Origin: Hysterangium stoloniferum
Taxonomy: Eukaryota > Basidiomycota > Agaricomycetes > Hysterangiales > Hysterangiaceae
Assembly: GCA_015178975.1 (NCBI GenBank)
Contig: WHVD01000265.1
Coordinates: forward strand, 20,861-84,860
Length of the DNA: 64,000 nucleotides
Direction of reading: 5' to 3'
Shown: one piece after another, positions 55,226 through 64,000 of the stretch
Numbering within the stretch: the stretch's first letter is position 1
How the letters are laid out: each line of letters begins with the position of its first letter
Made by a program: the position numbers and the translations under genes
The notes under the pieces: generated by a model
Told to the model about the DNA's origin: nothing
What the model saw: only the letters and a program-made list of their open reading frames with translations
Database searches by the model: none

Positions 55226-56720
55226 TTAAATCTCTACCATTGCACTTACATTCAAGTTCTGATAGACAAATGCACCAGCAGCTAGCAATATAGTGAGGTT
55301 AATGAACATATACCAAATGTATTTGATCACTGAGCCGAGTGTCCAGTGGCGTTTGAGGGACATCACGGGTTTTTCTTTGTGCTGAATGTGAGCCCAGAGG
55401 CAAATGGATGACTTGTGGCAAAAACCAGAAGATGCTGTGATGATCATGCTTTTCCCGGCATTATCATGAGTCTGTAATGAGTGCACATTACTTTGGTGAA
55501 TATTGCAATTAGACAGGAATGGTACCGTCAAGGTCTGCACTAAGCCTTCATCTGTGTGGTGAAGGACATCCAACGTTGCACCCATCCTCCTGTCAAACAC
55601 ATACATGGCCCCATGATCGCTGCCACCAACAATGACTTTAGAGTCTTCTCCAAAAGCTACTTGTTTTGGGACCCCTTTCTTTGGTCATCCTGTTGAGAAC
55701 GTACAAATGTATGCATCATCATCCAGTTGGTGTAAGCTGAAGCCATCCAAGTTGTTGTCAACCACAAACTGGTTGTGTCGATCACTGATCGCAGCACTAC
55801 CACTGATAAAAAAATCAGTGATGCCATCCAATGGAGCTGCTTCCACACTTACATTCTCTGGCTGACTTTATGAATAGATATGATCTTGCTGTCGTTGCCT
55901 CTCAACATTTGCCTGTCTTGCATAAGTGAGTAAGATCTCCTATCACATCTTGGAAAAAAAGGGGGGGGTTCATAGATGATGTGACTCACATTTGTCCATT
56001 AAATAGTCCAAACACATAGATGTCTTGGGTGACATTATCTGCAAATCCTAAATGCCTAGGTATGGTGACACCTAGTTCAACCAAAAACACTGGATGCAGC
56101 ACTTCTTTTGGGTCATAGTTCCAGACCTGCACAATCTTGTCACGTGTGCTGACTGCAATTCGAACTTTTGTGTCACCTGAGGTATTGCAGGCCAGCACAA
56201 TCACCTCGCCCCCCTGGGTCAATCTTTTAGCCAAAAAGTCCTTGAAATTGCTCTGATTTATTCAGAAAAATTTCAATAAAGAAGATAATGTGATCTCACT
56301 TCTCGAGGACCTTGTTGCCAGAGGACCATATACCCCACTGTGGTGCCAAAGCATAGGGATTCCTGCGGGTCATCGGGGTGTGTTGCCCACATGATGCAGC
56401 TAGTTGGTCCACGCAGGCTGGTGTTCTGTTGTGACCCCTCGATCAGTGTGTATGAATTCATATTCCATAATTTCACCCCATCCGATCCTTACAAACCATG
56501 AGCACTCAGTTATTGCAAGGCCGAGAAAGTCTTACCACCACATGCAAGGATATTGCCATTGGGAGAGACAGCTACACAAATAATGGCATCTGTGTGACCA
56601 TGCAATCACACTGTGAGTTTGTAACGAGTCAGAGAAGTGTTTTAAGAGGAGCTTTGGAGGAATTGGGACATTTTTTGAAACTTGGGAGATTTGTCACAAC
56701 TTAAATAAAGATCGCCACTG
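55226..56720 (-). pseudogene. WD40-repeat protein with C-terminal membrane segment, one nonsense codon
   Basis: Minus-strand exons at about 56720-56530, 56476-56273, 56234-55986, 55930-55640 and 55606-55226 form a beta-propeller: HTDAIICVAVSPNGNILACG, DGVKLWNMNSYTLIEG, STRDKIVQVWNYDPKEV, GGSDHGAMYVFDRRMG. The C-terminus has a hydrophobic segment (YMFINLTILLAAGAFVY). The 55930-55640 and 55606-55226 parts are one continuous frame except for a TGA at 55687-55685 (STG-stop-PKKG), consistent with an Arg CGA codon mutated at its CpG. This WD40 type is multicopy in mushroom genomes, from memory. Function unknown. The 5' end is not resolved. Confidence 0.65.
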
Positions 56721-57108
56721 CTGATAGAGTCTCCAGAATGCACATTTGTAATCATGCTGATAATTGTTGTCTTGCTCTCCACACTTTCATTGCCATGATA
56801 CAAACCTTTTTGTTTATATGTAAGAAGACAATTGGAATCTTATGATATGCCAAGGCAAATGACTTCAAAGCAACAATAAGTGAATAATGAATCATGTGCA
56901 TCTATTGCTCTTTTGTGGTTTTTTTTGTGTCTGTAAAAGGAAGTCATGTGACTTGGCAAGGAGACCAGTATCTCATTAACTAACACACCCACTCGCATCT
57001 ACCACTCACATCACCTGCTAGTTCTTCATCTGTGCTGGTCGTCTCACTGCTCTCACCACTTGCCTCTCATCCCCACCCTAGTCTACCCTATCACTTGCAC
57101 AAACTTCC

Positions 57109-58830
57109 TTGATGGAAACTACCAGACTGGCTGCACTGTTCTTTGATCCGGGGTTGCCTCCAGCAGCATTGCCTATACTCACCTCTCATATGGAACTACA
57201 CTCTGTTGCCCACCCCCCTTGTCAGGTCCTGGCTCATGAGGAACTGCCTCACCTCGATGCCACACACTCTGTCTCCCACCCCCCTCACCGGGTCCTGGCT
57301 CACAAGGAACTGCCTCACCTCAACACCACACACTCTGTCTCCCACCCCCCTCATCAGGTCCTGGATGCCATGCATGTCAGTACCCCAAAAGCACATGCAC
57401 GAACACACCCCAAAAACCCTGTAAGACCCAGGGAAAGGGACATTCATATCAACCCCTGTGATGATGAAGATCAGGGTGCCACTTCAGATGACACAGAGTC
57501 TATGTTGAGATTGTCCACAGCTTCCAACAACGAGGTATCCAATGATCCAGACACCAAGATCCCCAAGCCTGATGGTGAACCTGGGCGCCCTGGTCATGGG
57601 GGATACAACTTACAATGTGCCTTGAACTGGAACATTAGTGCCTACAACAAGCTGAAGGTAAGATGGCATGCTCATCGCTTGAAAAAGTACCGATTCTCTA
57701 GCATCCAGAAATGTGTTTTTAGACTGTGTTAAGTTGCATACACGGAGGGTTTCCAGAGAAACCTGTGGGAAAGCCAGTGGGACTTGGCTTCAGCTTATAG
57801 GGTGCGCCCTCGCGATATCATCTTGTCCAATTTCAAATGGGTGGATGGTAATCCCGGGGAGTCCAGGTGGGGTTTGTGGGTTGAGAGGTCAGGGAGTTGA
57901 GATAGATAAGTTGGAGGTCAAGTGATAGATGGGTCAGAGCCCGTAGGCTCCGATGAGGTAAAGCAGTATGTTTCAAAGAGGAGTTTAGAGTGGAAAATAT
58001 ACTAAGATTACTGGGAGGAATCTAAGCTGATTTTCTGACTGGATTGTATATACAACATCTGCCAGACTATATATAGACTGTGGAATGAATAACATACCAA
58101 ATCCAGTAATAATGAAAACTAAACTAGCAAACATAAAACGAGATAAATAAACACCAAACTTGGTGTTAGGAATGGAATGGAGTGGAGTGGAATCTGAATC
58201 ATGACAGGTCATAAAACCATAATGGGAATGGGGTGGGAGCAGAGTCCAAATCGTGACAGGTCATTTGACTATAACAGGAATGGGGCTCAGTTAGAGAGCT
58301 GACAGGTTTTCCGAGTGGGGTCTGGTGACTGGTGTGTGGGACAGGGTCAGAGATAAACAGGAGCGGAGTCTGGCAGGTATTCCGGTGACTGATACATGAA
58401 GTAACGAAGGATGAGCGTGGACAGGTCTGATGTGCAGAGTCCAGCAGATATTCCAGTAAACTGATAATTGGTGCATGTAGAGTGTGGGTGCATATAAGTT
58501 AGTGCCTGGAGTCCAGTGGGATTTCTGGTTGTAACAGACTGGTAGCGAACCACCTTGATTTGAAGAAATCATACTCAGGACAAGAGCAAGATTTGATCCA
58601 TCTTGTGTGCCATGCTGTAAGTTGGGTAAAAGAACACCTTTGTCCTATCTTACTAATGCATACATATGTAGACTAATGAAAACTTCCCAGAACTTGTCAA
58701 CTATGTCAACTGTTGGCCAGTGGATGACATGATCAAGATGTGGCTCAAGTACACCTCTAGTCATGCAAGACTCAAGGAACTAAAGAAGGTTGGGGGGAGG
58801 AATATGATCAGGTCCAAGGTATGCTTGCCA
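57109..58830 (+). pseudogene. Repeat-associated hypothetical protein, split by a solo LTR
   Basis: The frame from 57109 starts MMETTRLAALFFDPGLPP and has three ~25-residue tandem repeats (HSVSHPPHRVLAHKELPHL). An acidic stretch follows, then IPKPDGEPGRPGHGGYNLQ, a motif I know from hypothetical proteins linked to fungal transposons. The family normally continues with a segment like the one found after the LTR: NCWPVDDMIKMWLKYTSSHA near 58710. The LTR at 57727-58536 therefore interrupts an older gene. The terminal residues of the open frame up to 57732 come from the LTR edge. Confidence 0.55.
57727..58536 (-). repeat. Solo LTR, family A type, 810 bp, target duplication GACTG
   Basis: Ends TGTTAAGTTGCATACACGG and TTTCTGGTTGTAACA, with GACTG at 57722-57726 and 58537-58541. 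It is closer to the split LTR at 11620/20642 than to the LTRs of element A. Its hairpin copy (57791-57804) has lost one stem pair. Confidence 0.9.
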
Positions 58831-59129
58831 TTGACCTGTTCAATCACCTTCTAAGTCTCTGCAGAAGTAGAAAGGATTGGGCTAGTGGTAGTACCAGTGT
58901 TGTAATAATCTGTCAATATTACTACTATGAATAGAATTACATGGAGACATCTCACTTGCGTATGTACGTGAGTGACACACTAAAATCTTAAAGACTAGGA
59001 GACAATGAACTCAAGCATGTAAGGTGATGAGTGAGGAGAGCATCCAGGAATCACACCCAATATGTCAGGTAGAGCTCCATGATGTATACATGTGTGTGTA
59101 AATTCTGAACTCTGCACATCTGAGATGCT

Positions 59130-59490
59130 CTATTCTCCTGTCACCCACCCTTCACCCACCCACATCCCTCACGTGTCTATGTGAAGGATCCCTGTCTTAT
59201 CTCTAGTCGCCCACTTATTGCCCATTCACATCCTCATGAGCGAGATTCTCTCTTCTCCAGTCACCCACCCTTCGCCCACCCACATCCCTCATGTGTCTAC
59301 ATGAAGGATCCCTGTCTTATCTCTAGTTGCCCACTTATTGCCCATTCACATCCTCATGAGAGAGATGCTCTCTTCTCCAGTTACCCACCCTTTGCCCACT
59401 CACATCCCTCACATGAAGGATCCCTCTCTTATCTCTAGTTGCCCACTTGTCACCCATTCACATCCTCATGTGTATACGTGAGCAAGATGC
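59130..59490. repeat. Minisatellite, ~122 bp unit, about 3 copies
   Basis: The unit runs CCCACCCACATCCCTCACGT, ATGTGAAGGATCCCTGTCTT, ATCTCTAGTCGCCCACTTAT, then CACATCCTCATGAG. Three near-identical copies plus a partial one are seen. The 41-residue protein repeat it encodes is a by-product. Confidence 0.85.
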
Positions 59491-59600
59491 TCTTATTCCT
59501 AATTGACCACTGCTGCTATTCTTATAGTACTGGCTCTCAATTTTCCACCACCTTTACTACACTCAGCAAGTATCTTATCATAGGTGATATATTGCCAAAG

Positions 59601-59654
59601 TGTAATCCTGGTGGTCTTACGACAGAAACATATGTCACACCAACACTGACCACT
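59601..59654 (+). repeat. LTR family C 5' fragment cut by element B
   Basis: TGTAATCCTGGTGGTCTTAC and the ...TTGACCACT-like end match the first ~55 bp of the element C LTR. It stops exactly at the element B LTR, so element B inserted into a family C LTR whose other half should lie beyond the window. Confidence 0.65.
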
Positions 59655-60373
59655 TGTTAAGAACTGGAAACTGACTAATGTCGGTGGCCGACAGGGACCG
59701 ATCGGAAGGACTTGGCTTCAGCTTATGGGCTGCGCCCTCGCAAATATCCGTAGGATGTCCTTAAATTTCGGGCGGGCGAAGACTAGTCCTAGTGAGTACC
59801 TTTCGGCGTGATACCGATCGGAATCGAAGGACAAGTCGGGCGTCGGGCCAAGGGGTCGGGCCGGGAGTGGGCGAGCGCACGTGAAGGCGGATGGGGGAAG
59901 TCTTAGTATGAGACTGATACAGGTGTATGAGGGTATTCTGAGTCGATATTCTGATTGCCTAGTAACTACAATTACAGCGGGTTCATATACAAGTAACAGG
60001 CGTCTGGAAAATACTAATGGGGAGAAGGGCGGAACACGGTATTAACAATAAGCTTGACTAGGAATGGGAAGTTTATGATTAGTTCGGAGGCCGATGATAA
60101 CCGAGAGCGGGATTACGATAAAAGGAAATGGTTCGAGGACTACAAATATAGATAGACATATGCGAAACATAAGATTGAACGGATCAACATAATAAAGGGG
60201 ACGTATCAAAGTTTGACCAGACAATACGAGTTATTTGACGTGGGCGTAAATGGAGTTTGATCTTCGCGAAACATTCGTCAGCTTCGGGGCCGATGGTTTC
60301 CGAGAGGATGACTTGAAACGTTGACAAGTGGCGATAACCTCGGGGCTGATAGGGTTGCGACACGGTCGTAACA
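59655..60373 (-). repeat. 3' LTR of element B (719 bp)
   Basis: On the minus strand it starts TGTTACGACCGTGTCGC and ends AGTTTCCAGTTCTTAACA. A solo copy with target duplication at 48295 confirms both ends. Hairpin copy at 59719-59732. Confidence 0.92.
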
Positions 60374-60387
60374 GTATCTCCCCTTTT
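60374..60387 (-). other. Polypurine tract of element B
   Basis: Minus strand AAAAGGGGAGATAC directly next to the LTR, matching element A in position and sequence. Confidence 0.75.
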
Positions 60388-60455
60388 GGCCGAAATCCCA
60401 AGGAGGCCGAAAATCTAGATCCCGTACGTAAAAAACTTGTCGGGTACGGCTGGGT

Positions 60456-60497
60456 GTGTCAAACATCATGTGACTCGGCAAAAGTTTGCATATAAAA
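60456..60497 (+). promoter_or_regulatory. Promoter of the antisense gene, element B
   Basis: TATAAAA at 60491-60497 lies 57 bp before the ATG at 60548. GTGTCAAACATCATGTGA at 60456-60473 matches the upstream block of the element A gene. Confidence 0.6.
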
Positions 60498-60547
60498 GTT
60501 TGAGAGTTCCTGGCGCTTGAAATTCCACTTCCCTTCCTTTAACCACC

Positions 60548-61529
60548 ATGACCATAGGCTCGGGGTCAAAGCCCTTCCCGGTTAGGTTAACAGTTGCGCC
60601 CATGTCGGCGCCGAGTGGTACGGCGAACGCGAAGGAGCGTCGGCGTATACTCGAGCAGAAGAAAAAGGCGCGTGAAGAGGAGGAGCGGAAAGAGAAGGAG
60701 GAGTTGGCGGCCATCGAGGCCGAGGAAAAGAAACAGGCGGCAGAAGAGGCCGCGTGCAAGCACTGGGAAGCAGTGCTTGCAAAGAACAAGCAGCAGGAGG
60801 CCGATCGGGCACGGGAGGAGGCGGCGAAAAAGAAGCGGGAGGGAAAAGTGAGTCGGCTCTGGTGTCTTTTGCGAACCTTACTGACAATATCTGTTAGCGC
60901 AAGGCTGCAACGCCTTCGGAGTCCGATGACGAAGAGGGAGAGGAGGACGAGGAGGATGCACCGGGGCCGTCGAGCCCCAAGGTGGGTTCGGTTTCCTAAA
61001 AAAACTTCCTAAATAATTTTTTTTTTTTCTATAGAAACAAAAGCAGGCCCCCAAGGCGGGGCCCGAAAATGACCCCAAGTGCAATCGGTGCACGAAACGG
61101 GGTCGAACCTGTCATCCCCGGACCAATGGTCGGGGCCGCACTTGTCAAGAGTGCGCTGATCAGAAGCTTGGGTGTGTTTTCCCGGGGGCCGATGGCTCAT
61201 TCCAGGAGCGACAGGCCAATGCTCTAGAAGAGCAAAACCGCCTCATGCGGACCTACTTCTCGGAGACGAGCCGGTACCGATATGAGATGTTGCGACAACA
61301 AGGGCTCATAACTGAGCAATTGCGACTCTTGGGCGTCGGGCTGGAGAAACAGACCAGCGTTATCGAGTCTCTTGGTGGTCAACTTGAGCAGTATTTGGAA
61401 GTCTCGAGTTGCGGTGGGCATGAAATTGGGGTTTCGGAGAAGGTCGGTGGTGTGGTATCGGTGGCTGTCGGTGCGGAGGAGGGTTCGGAGGTCGGAGAGG
61501 AGGGAGAAGTTGTAGAGGGAGAAACTTAG
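60548..61529 (+). CDS. Antisense spliced Zn(II)2Cys6-type accessory gene of element B
   Basis: Exons 60548-60847, 60898-60981 and 61035-61529; introns 50 and 53 nt (GTGAGT..TGTTAG, GTGGGT..CTATAG). The spliced product is 292 residues, against 294 in element A, and both introns sit at the same places: after a Gly-Lys closing the coiled coil and after Ser-Pro-Lys/Gln-Lys closing the acidic exon. Residues ~28-98 are Lys/Glu/Ala-rich coiled coil. Exon 2 is acidic (SESDDEEGEEDEEDAPG). Cysteines at 144, 147, 154, 165, 168 and 175 are spaced CX2CX6CX10CX2CX6C. A helical, Gln/Leu-rich region and an acidic tail follow. No stop or frameshift is present, although pol of the same element is broken. The start could also be the ATG at 60602. 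Role unknown; a DNA- or chromatin-binding regulator is plausible. Confidence 0.87.
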
Positions 61530-61628
61530 ATAGTGAAATATATCGGTTTTTTTCTTTTTAAACAAACAAATCATAGCGTGAAAACATAAGGCATAGTCGG
61601 AAAAAAGGTCGGGTACCGCGTGATAGAC

Positions 61629-64000
61629 TTATAAGGAATTGAGAGGACCGGGTTTGTTCGGATAAGCTTGGTGAAACCCTAAAACGATTTCCGAGGCATT
61701 ACCGAGCTCTGTAGCTAGGATCCATGAAGTTTCTTCATCTGTACCTTCATAGCCAGCCCATTTGACCAAATAAAGTAATTTGCATGAGCGTCGGCGATTG
61801 TCGATTTTTGAGTCTAGGATTTCTGATATCTCGAATTCGGGTTCCCCATCAATAATCACGGGTGGAGGTGGTGGTTGTATGCGATCTGGTATATTGTTAG
61901 GAACACAAGGTTCTAACATAGATACATGAAATACCGGGTGCACTGCACACATGTTGTCGGGGAGCCGAAGCGTCCATGAAAGCGTGCCGGCTTGTGCTAT
62001 AACTTCAAAAGGACCTAAATATTTTTCAGAGAGCTTCTTAGAAGGTCTAGTAGTTCGGAAAAACTCGGCTTTAACGAATACTCGGTCTCCGATCTTGAAA
62101 TCAGGAGGTGGAAGGCGGTTTTTATCCGCAGACCGTTGGTATCGTTCTTGAGCCATTGCGATAGTTTTACGAAGTTCTTGATGTAGCTCGTCGAGGTTTG
62201 TAACAAAGTCTTGAGCACGGGCGGATGCGAGATCGCGTTCCGGGTGGATTGCGATGTTGGGGTTGTAGCCTTTATTTGCGAAGAAAGGCGAAATGCCAGT
62301 AGTGGCATTCGGTGCGTTGTTGTATGCGAATTCGGCCAGCGGTAGTAGTGATTTCCAATTGTCTTGTTGATAGTTGCAATAGACACGGATGTATTGCTCC
62401 AAGGTTTGATTCATGCGTTCGGTTTGTCCATCGCCTTCCGGGTGATAGCCCGAAGTGAAATGTAACTTCATGTCTAGTGCTTTTCCGAGTGACCTAAAGA
62501 AGTGAGAGACAAACTCGGATCCGTGATCGGATGTGACATGCGACGGAACGCCATGCTTGGAAAATACATGGGTAACGAATAATTCAGCTAACTGTACAGA
62601 TGTTATCGTGTCATATGTTGGAATGAAAATACTTTGCTTTGAGAGCCGATCCACAACAACTAGGATTGCTGTGTGACCTTCGGATGCCGGTAGGTGCTCG
62701 ATAAAATCCATAGAAATCGAGTTCCAGGGTTTTTCCGGTATCGGTAATTGTTTGAGTAGGCCATATGGTTTGTGTCACTGTGATTTAGAGCGTAAACACG
62801 TAGTACAGGATTTACAATAGTGCTTAACAAAATCTCGGATGCCGGGCCATGTATATTCTCTTCTAATGAGTGAGAGGGTCTTATTGAGGCCGAAATGTCC
62901 TGAGATTGGGTGGTCGTGCTTATGTTGTAGGATTCGCAGCCGAAGGGTGTCGGAATCCGGTACATAAATGCGATTGTCAAGTCGAATGAAACCTTGTGAG
63001 TCTAATGACCATCGGGGCTGATCGGGGTCGGACGGGTTATCGAGGTGTGCTTTGGTGACTGGGTCTAATGGAATTGCCGATAGTATATCTTGATGTAACT
63101 TTTCAGTATCCATGAGGATAACACTTCGCAAGACTGGATGAATGAGGTAAGTGGCTCGGATAGATGCGGACAGTTGTTCCGATGAAAACATAGGTTTGAA
63201 ATTATGCGGATTAACTGTGGCATAGTCGCTACTCCCCTCTTTAGGATAGACGTCCCATCGTCTAGTCATAGCGTCGGGTTTTCCACCAAGGCAGCCGGGA
63301 CGGAAGCGAATTACCATGTTGAAAGCGGAGAGGTATTCGGACCATCGAGCTTGTCGACGGGTGAGAAGTTTTGTGGTTGAAAAGTAAACTAAATTTTTGT
63401 GGTCTGTAATAACATCTACCGGGTGGGCCGAGCCCTCCAAATAATGTCGCCATGTCTTGAAAGCTTCAAATATTGCGAGTAATTCCTTATCGTGAACGTC
63501 GTAGTTGAGTTCGGGCGCCGAAAATGTGCGAGACAGAAAAGCTACTGGGTGTACTTCACCATCGGTGTCCAGAATGGACAATATCGCGGCAAGCGCATAG
63601 TCCGAAGCATCAGTTTCCACGATAAGTTGAACGTCGGGTTTCCAGTGCGACAAAATAGGGGCGGATGTAAACGCACTTTTCAATTCCTGGAATGCCGATC
63701 GGCATTCTTCGGAGAAATTCCACAGGGTGTCTTTGCGAGTAAGACGAGTGAGCGGAACGGTAATTTTTGAGTAATTGTGAATGAAACGGCGATAAAAATT
63801 GGCGAAGCCTAAAAAGGATTGAATATCTTTAACCTTTCGGGGTTCCGGCCAATCTTGAATGACTTGAATTTTAGCGTCGTCCATGCGGAGACCATCGGGT
63901 CCCATCATGAAGCCTAAGTATTCAACCGTGTCGACATCAAAAGAACATTTTTTACCATTCGCAAAAGAGACCATGTTTTCGGAGTCTTCGGAGGACTTCA
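61629..64000 (-). pseudogene. pol: Element B pol (RT end, RNase H, integrase, chromodomain)
   Basis: From the right edge the frame reads the RT thumb (VEYLGFMMGPDGLRMDD), RNase H (ETDASDYALAAILS, VHDKELLAIFEAFKTW, ITDHKNLVYFS), and the integrase zinc domain (HPISGHFGLNKTLSLIRREY, HYCKSCTTC). It then hits TGA at 62777-62775, where element A has Arg (SKSQRHKPYG). Integrase resumes at 62711 with SMDFIEHLPASEGHTAIL, VTSDHGSEFVSHFF and YHPEGDGQTERMNQT, then the chromodomain (LYLVKWAGYEGTDEETSWIL) and a stop at 61629-61631. Near 63966 a run of four T where three fit the frame also breaks the link to the upstream RT frame. The N-terminal part is outside the window. Two defects make this copy non-autonomous. 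Confidence 0.9.

Larger units (their letters stand above)
59655..64000 (-). mobile_element. Ty3/Gypsy chromovirus element B (3' part, runs off the window)
   Basis: The 3' LTR is at the left (59655-60373). Then come the polypurine tract, a plus-strand spliced accessory gene, and pol on the minus strand up to the window edge; gag and the 5' LTR lie beyond 64000. Layout is the same as in element A, and Pol is similar (same family group), but the LTR sequences are different. Confidence 0.92.

Noticed and set aside
59181-59438. 85-codon repeat protein (MKDPCLISSRPL...)
   Set aside because: Encoded by a 122-bp minisatellite of about 41 codons per unit. No start context or homologous domain; other phases are open too.
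1-64000. CRISPR array, bacterial operon, rDNA or a secondary-metabolite cluster
   Set aside because: No regularly spaced short repeats of CRISPR type, no rRNA sequence, and no PKS, NRPS or terpene synthase motifs were found.

Overview
This window looks like the nuclear genome of a basidiomycete fungus, most likely an agaricomycete (mushroom-forming class). The host genes are split by many introns of about 45-75 nt with GT..AG ends, the recognisable housekeeping proteins are fungal, and the sequence between them is packed with Ty3/Gypsy and Ty1/Copia LTR retrotransposons. No rRNA operon, CRISPR array or bacterial operon structure is visible.

Layout. Positions 1-9496 are a conserved, gene-dense block: Rab GDP-dissociation inhibitor GDI1 (+), RAVE subunit RAV1 (-), and an EFM3/FAM86-type lysine methyltransferase (+) that shares a ~210 bp divergent promoter with RAV1 and carries a 220 bp MITE. 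Positions 10400-25400 are a transposon nest: a tRNA-like SINE-type unit, LTR fragments, and a three-layer insertion. In that nest a LINE 3' end with a 15 bp target duplication contains a solo LTR, which contains an 8.25 kb Gypsy element with its own 5 bp target duplication. A Copia LTR-gag remnant follows. Positions 25400-41185 are a second host block: an isoprenylcysteine methyltransferase pseudogene, a secreted two-repeat cysteine protein, mitochondrial N-acetylglutamate synthase and a small basic nuclear-type protein. Positions 41191-64000 are a second transposon-rich block: a decayed Gypsy element (41191-47307), an LTR nested inside another LTR (48295-49876), pseudogenes of large fungal families (an unknown family and a WD40 protein), minisatellites, and the 3' part of a third Gypsy element on the minus strand that runs off the window.

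Most notable. Both better-preserved Gypsy elements (A at 11972-20217, B at 59655-64000) carry, between pol and the 3' LTR and on the opposite strand to gag-pol, a spliced three-exon gene of about 293 codons. The two copies share exon layout, intron positions, a TATA box ~60 bp upstream of the ATG, an N-terminal charged coiled coil and a Zn(II)2Cys6-type cysteine cluster at about residues 144-176. This is an autonomous antisense accessory gene, possibly undescribed. In addition, element A has an 11-nt primer-binding site complementary to the predicted first 11 nt of its own transcript (Tf1-like self-priming). A short hairpin near the LTR 3' end recurs in four otherwise different LTR families. 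CpG-to-TpG changes (Arg to Cys, Trp or stop) recur through the repeats, as expected from cytosine-methylation decay.

For reference I name the LTR families A (11972 element), B (59655 element), C (41191 element), D (solo LTRs at 21792 and 44594) and E (decayed fragments).
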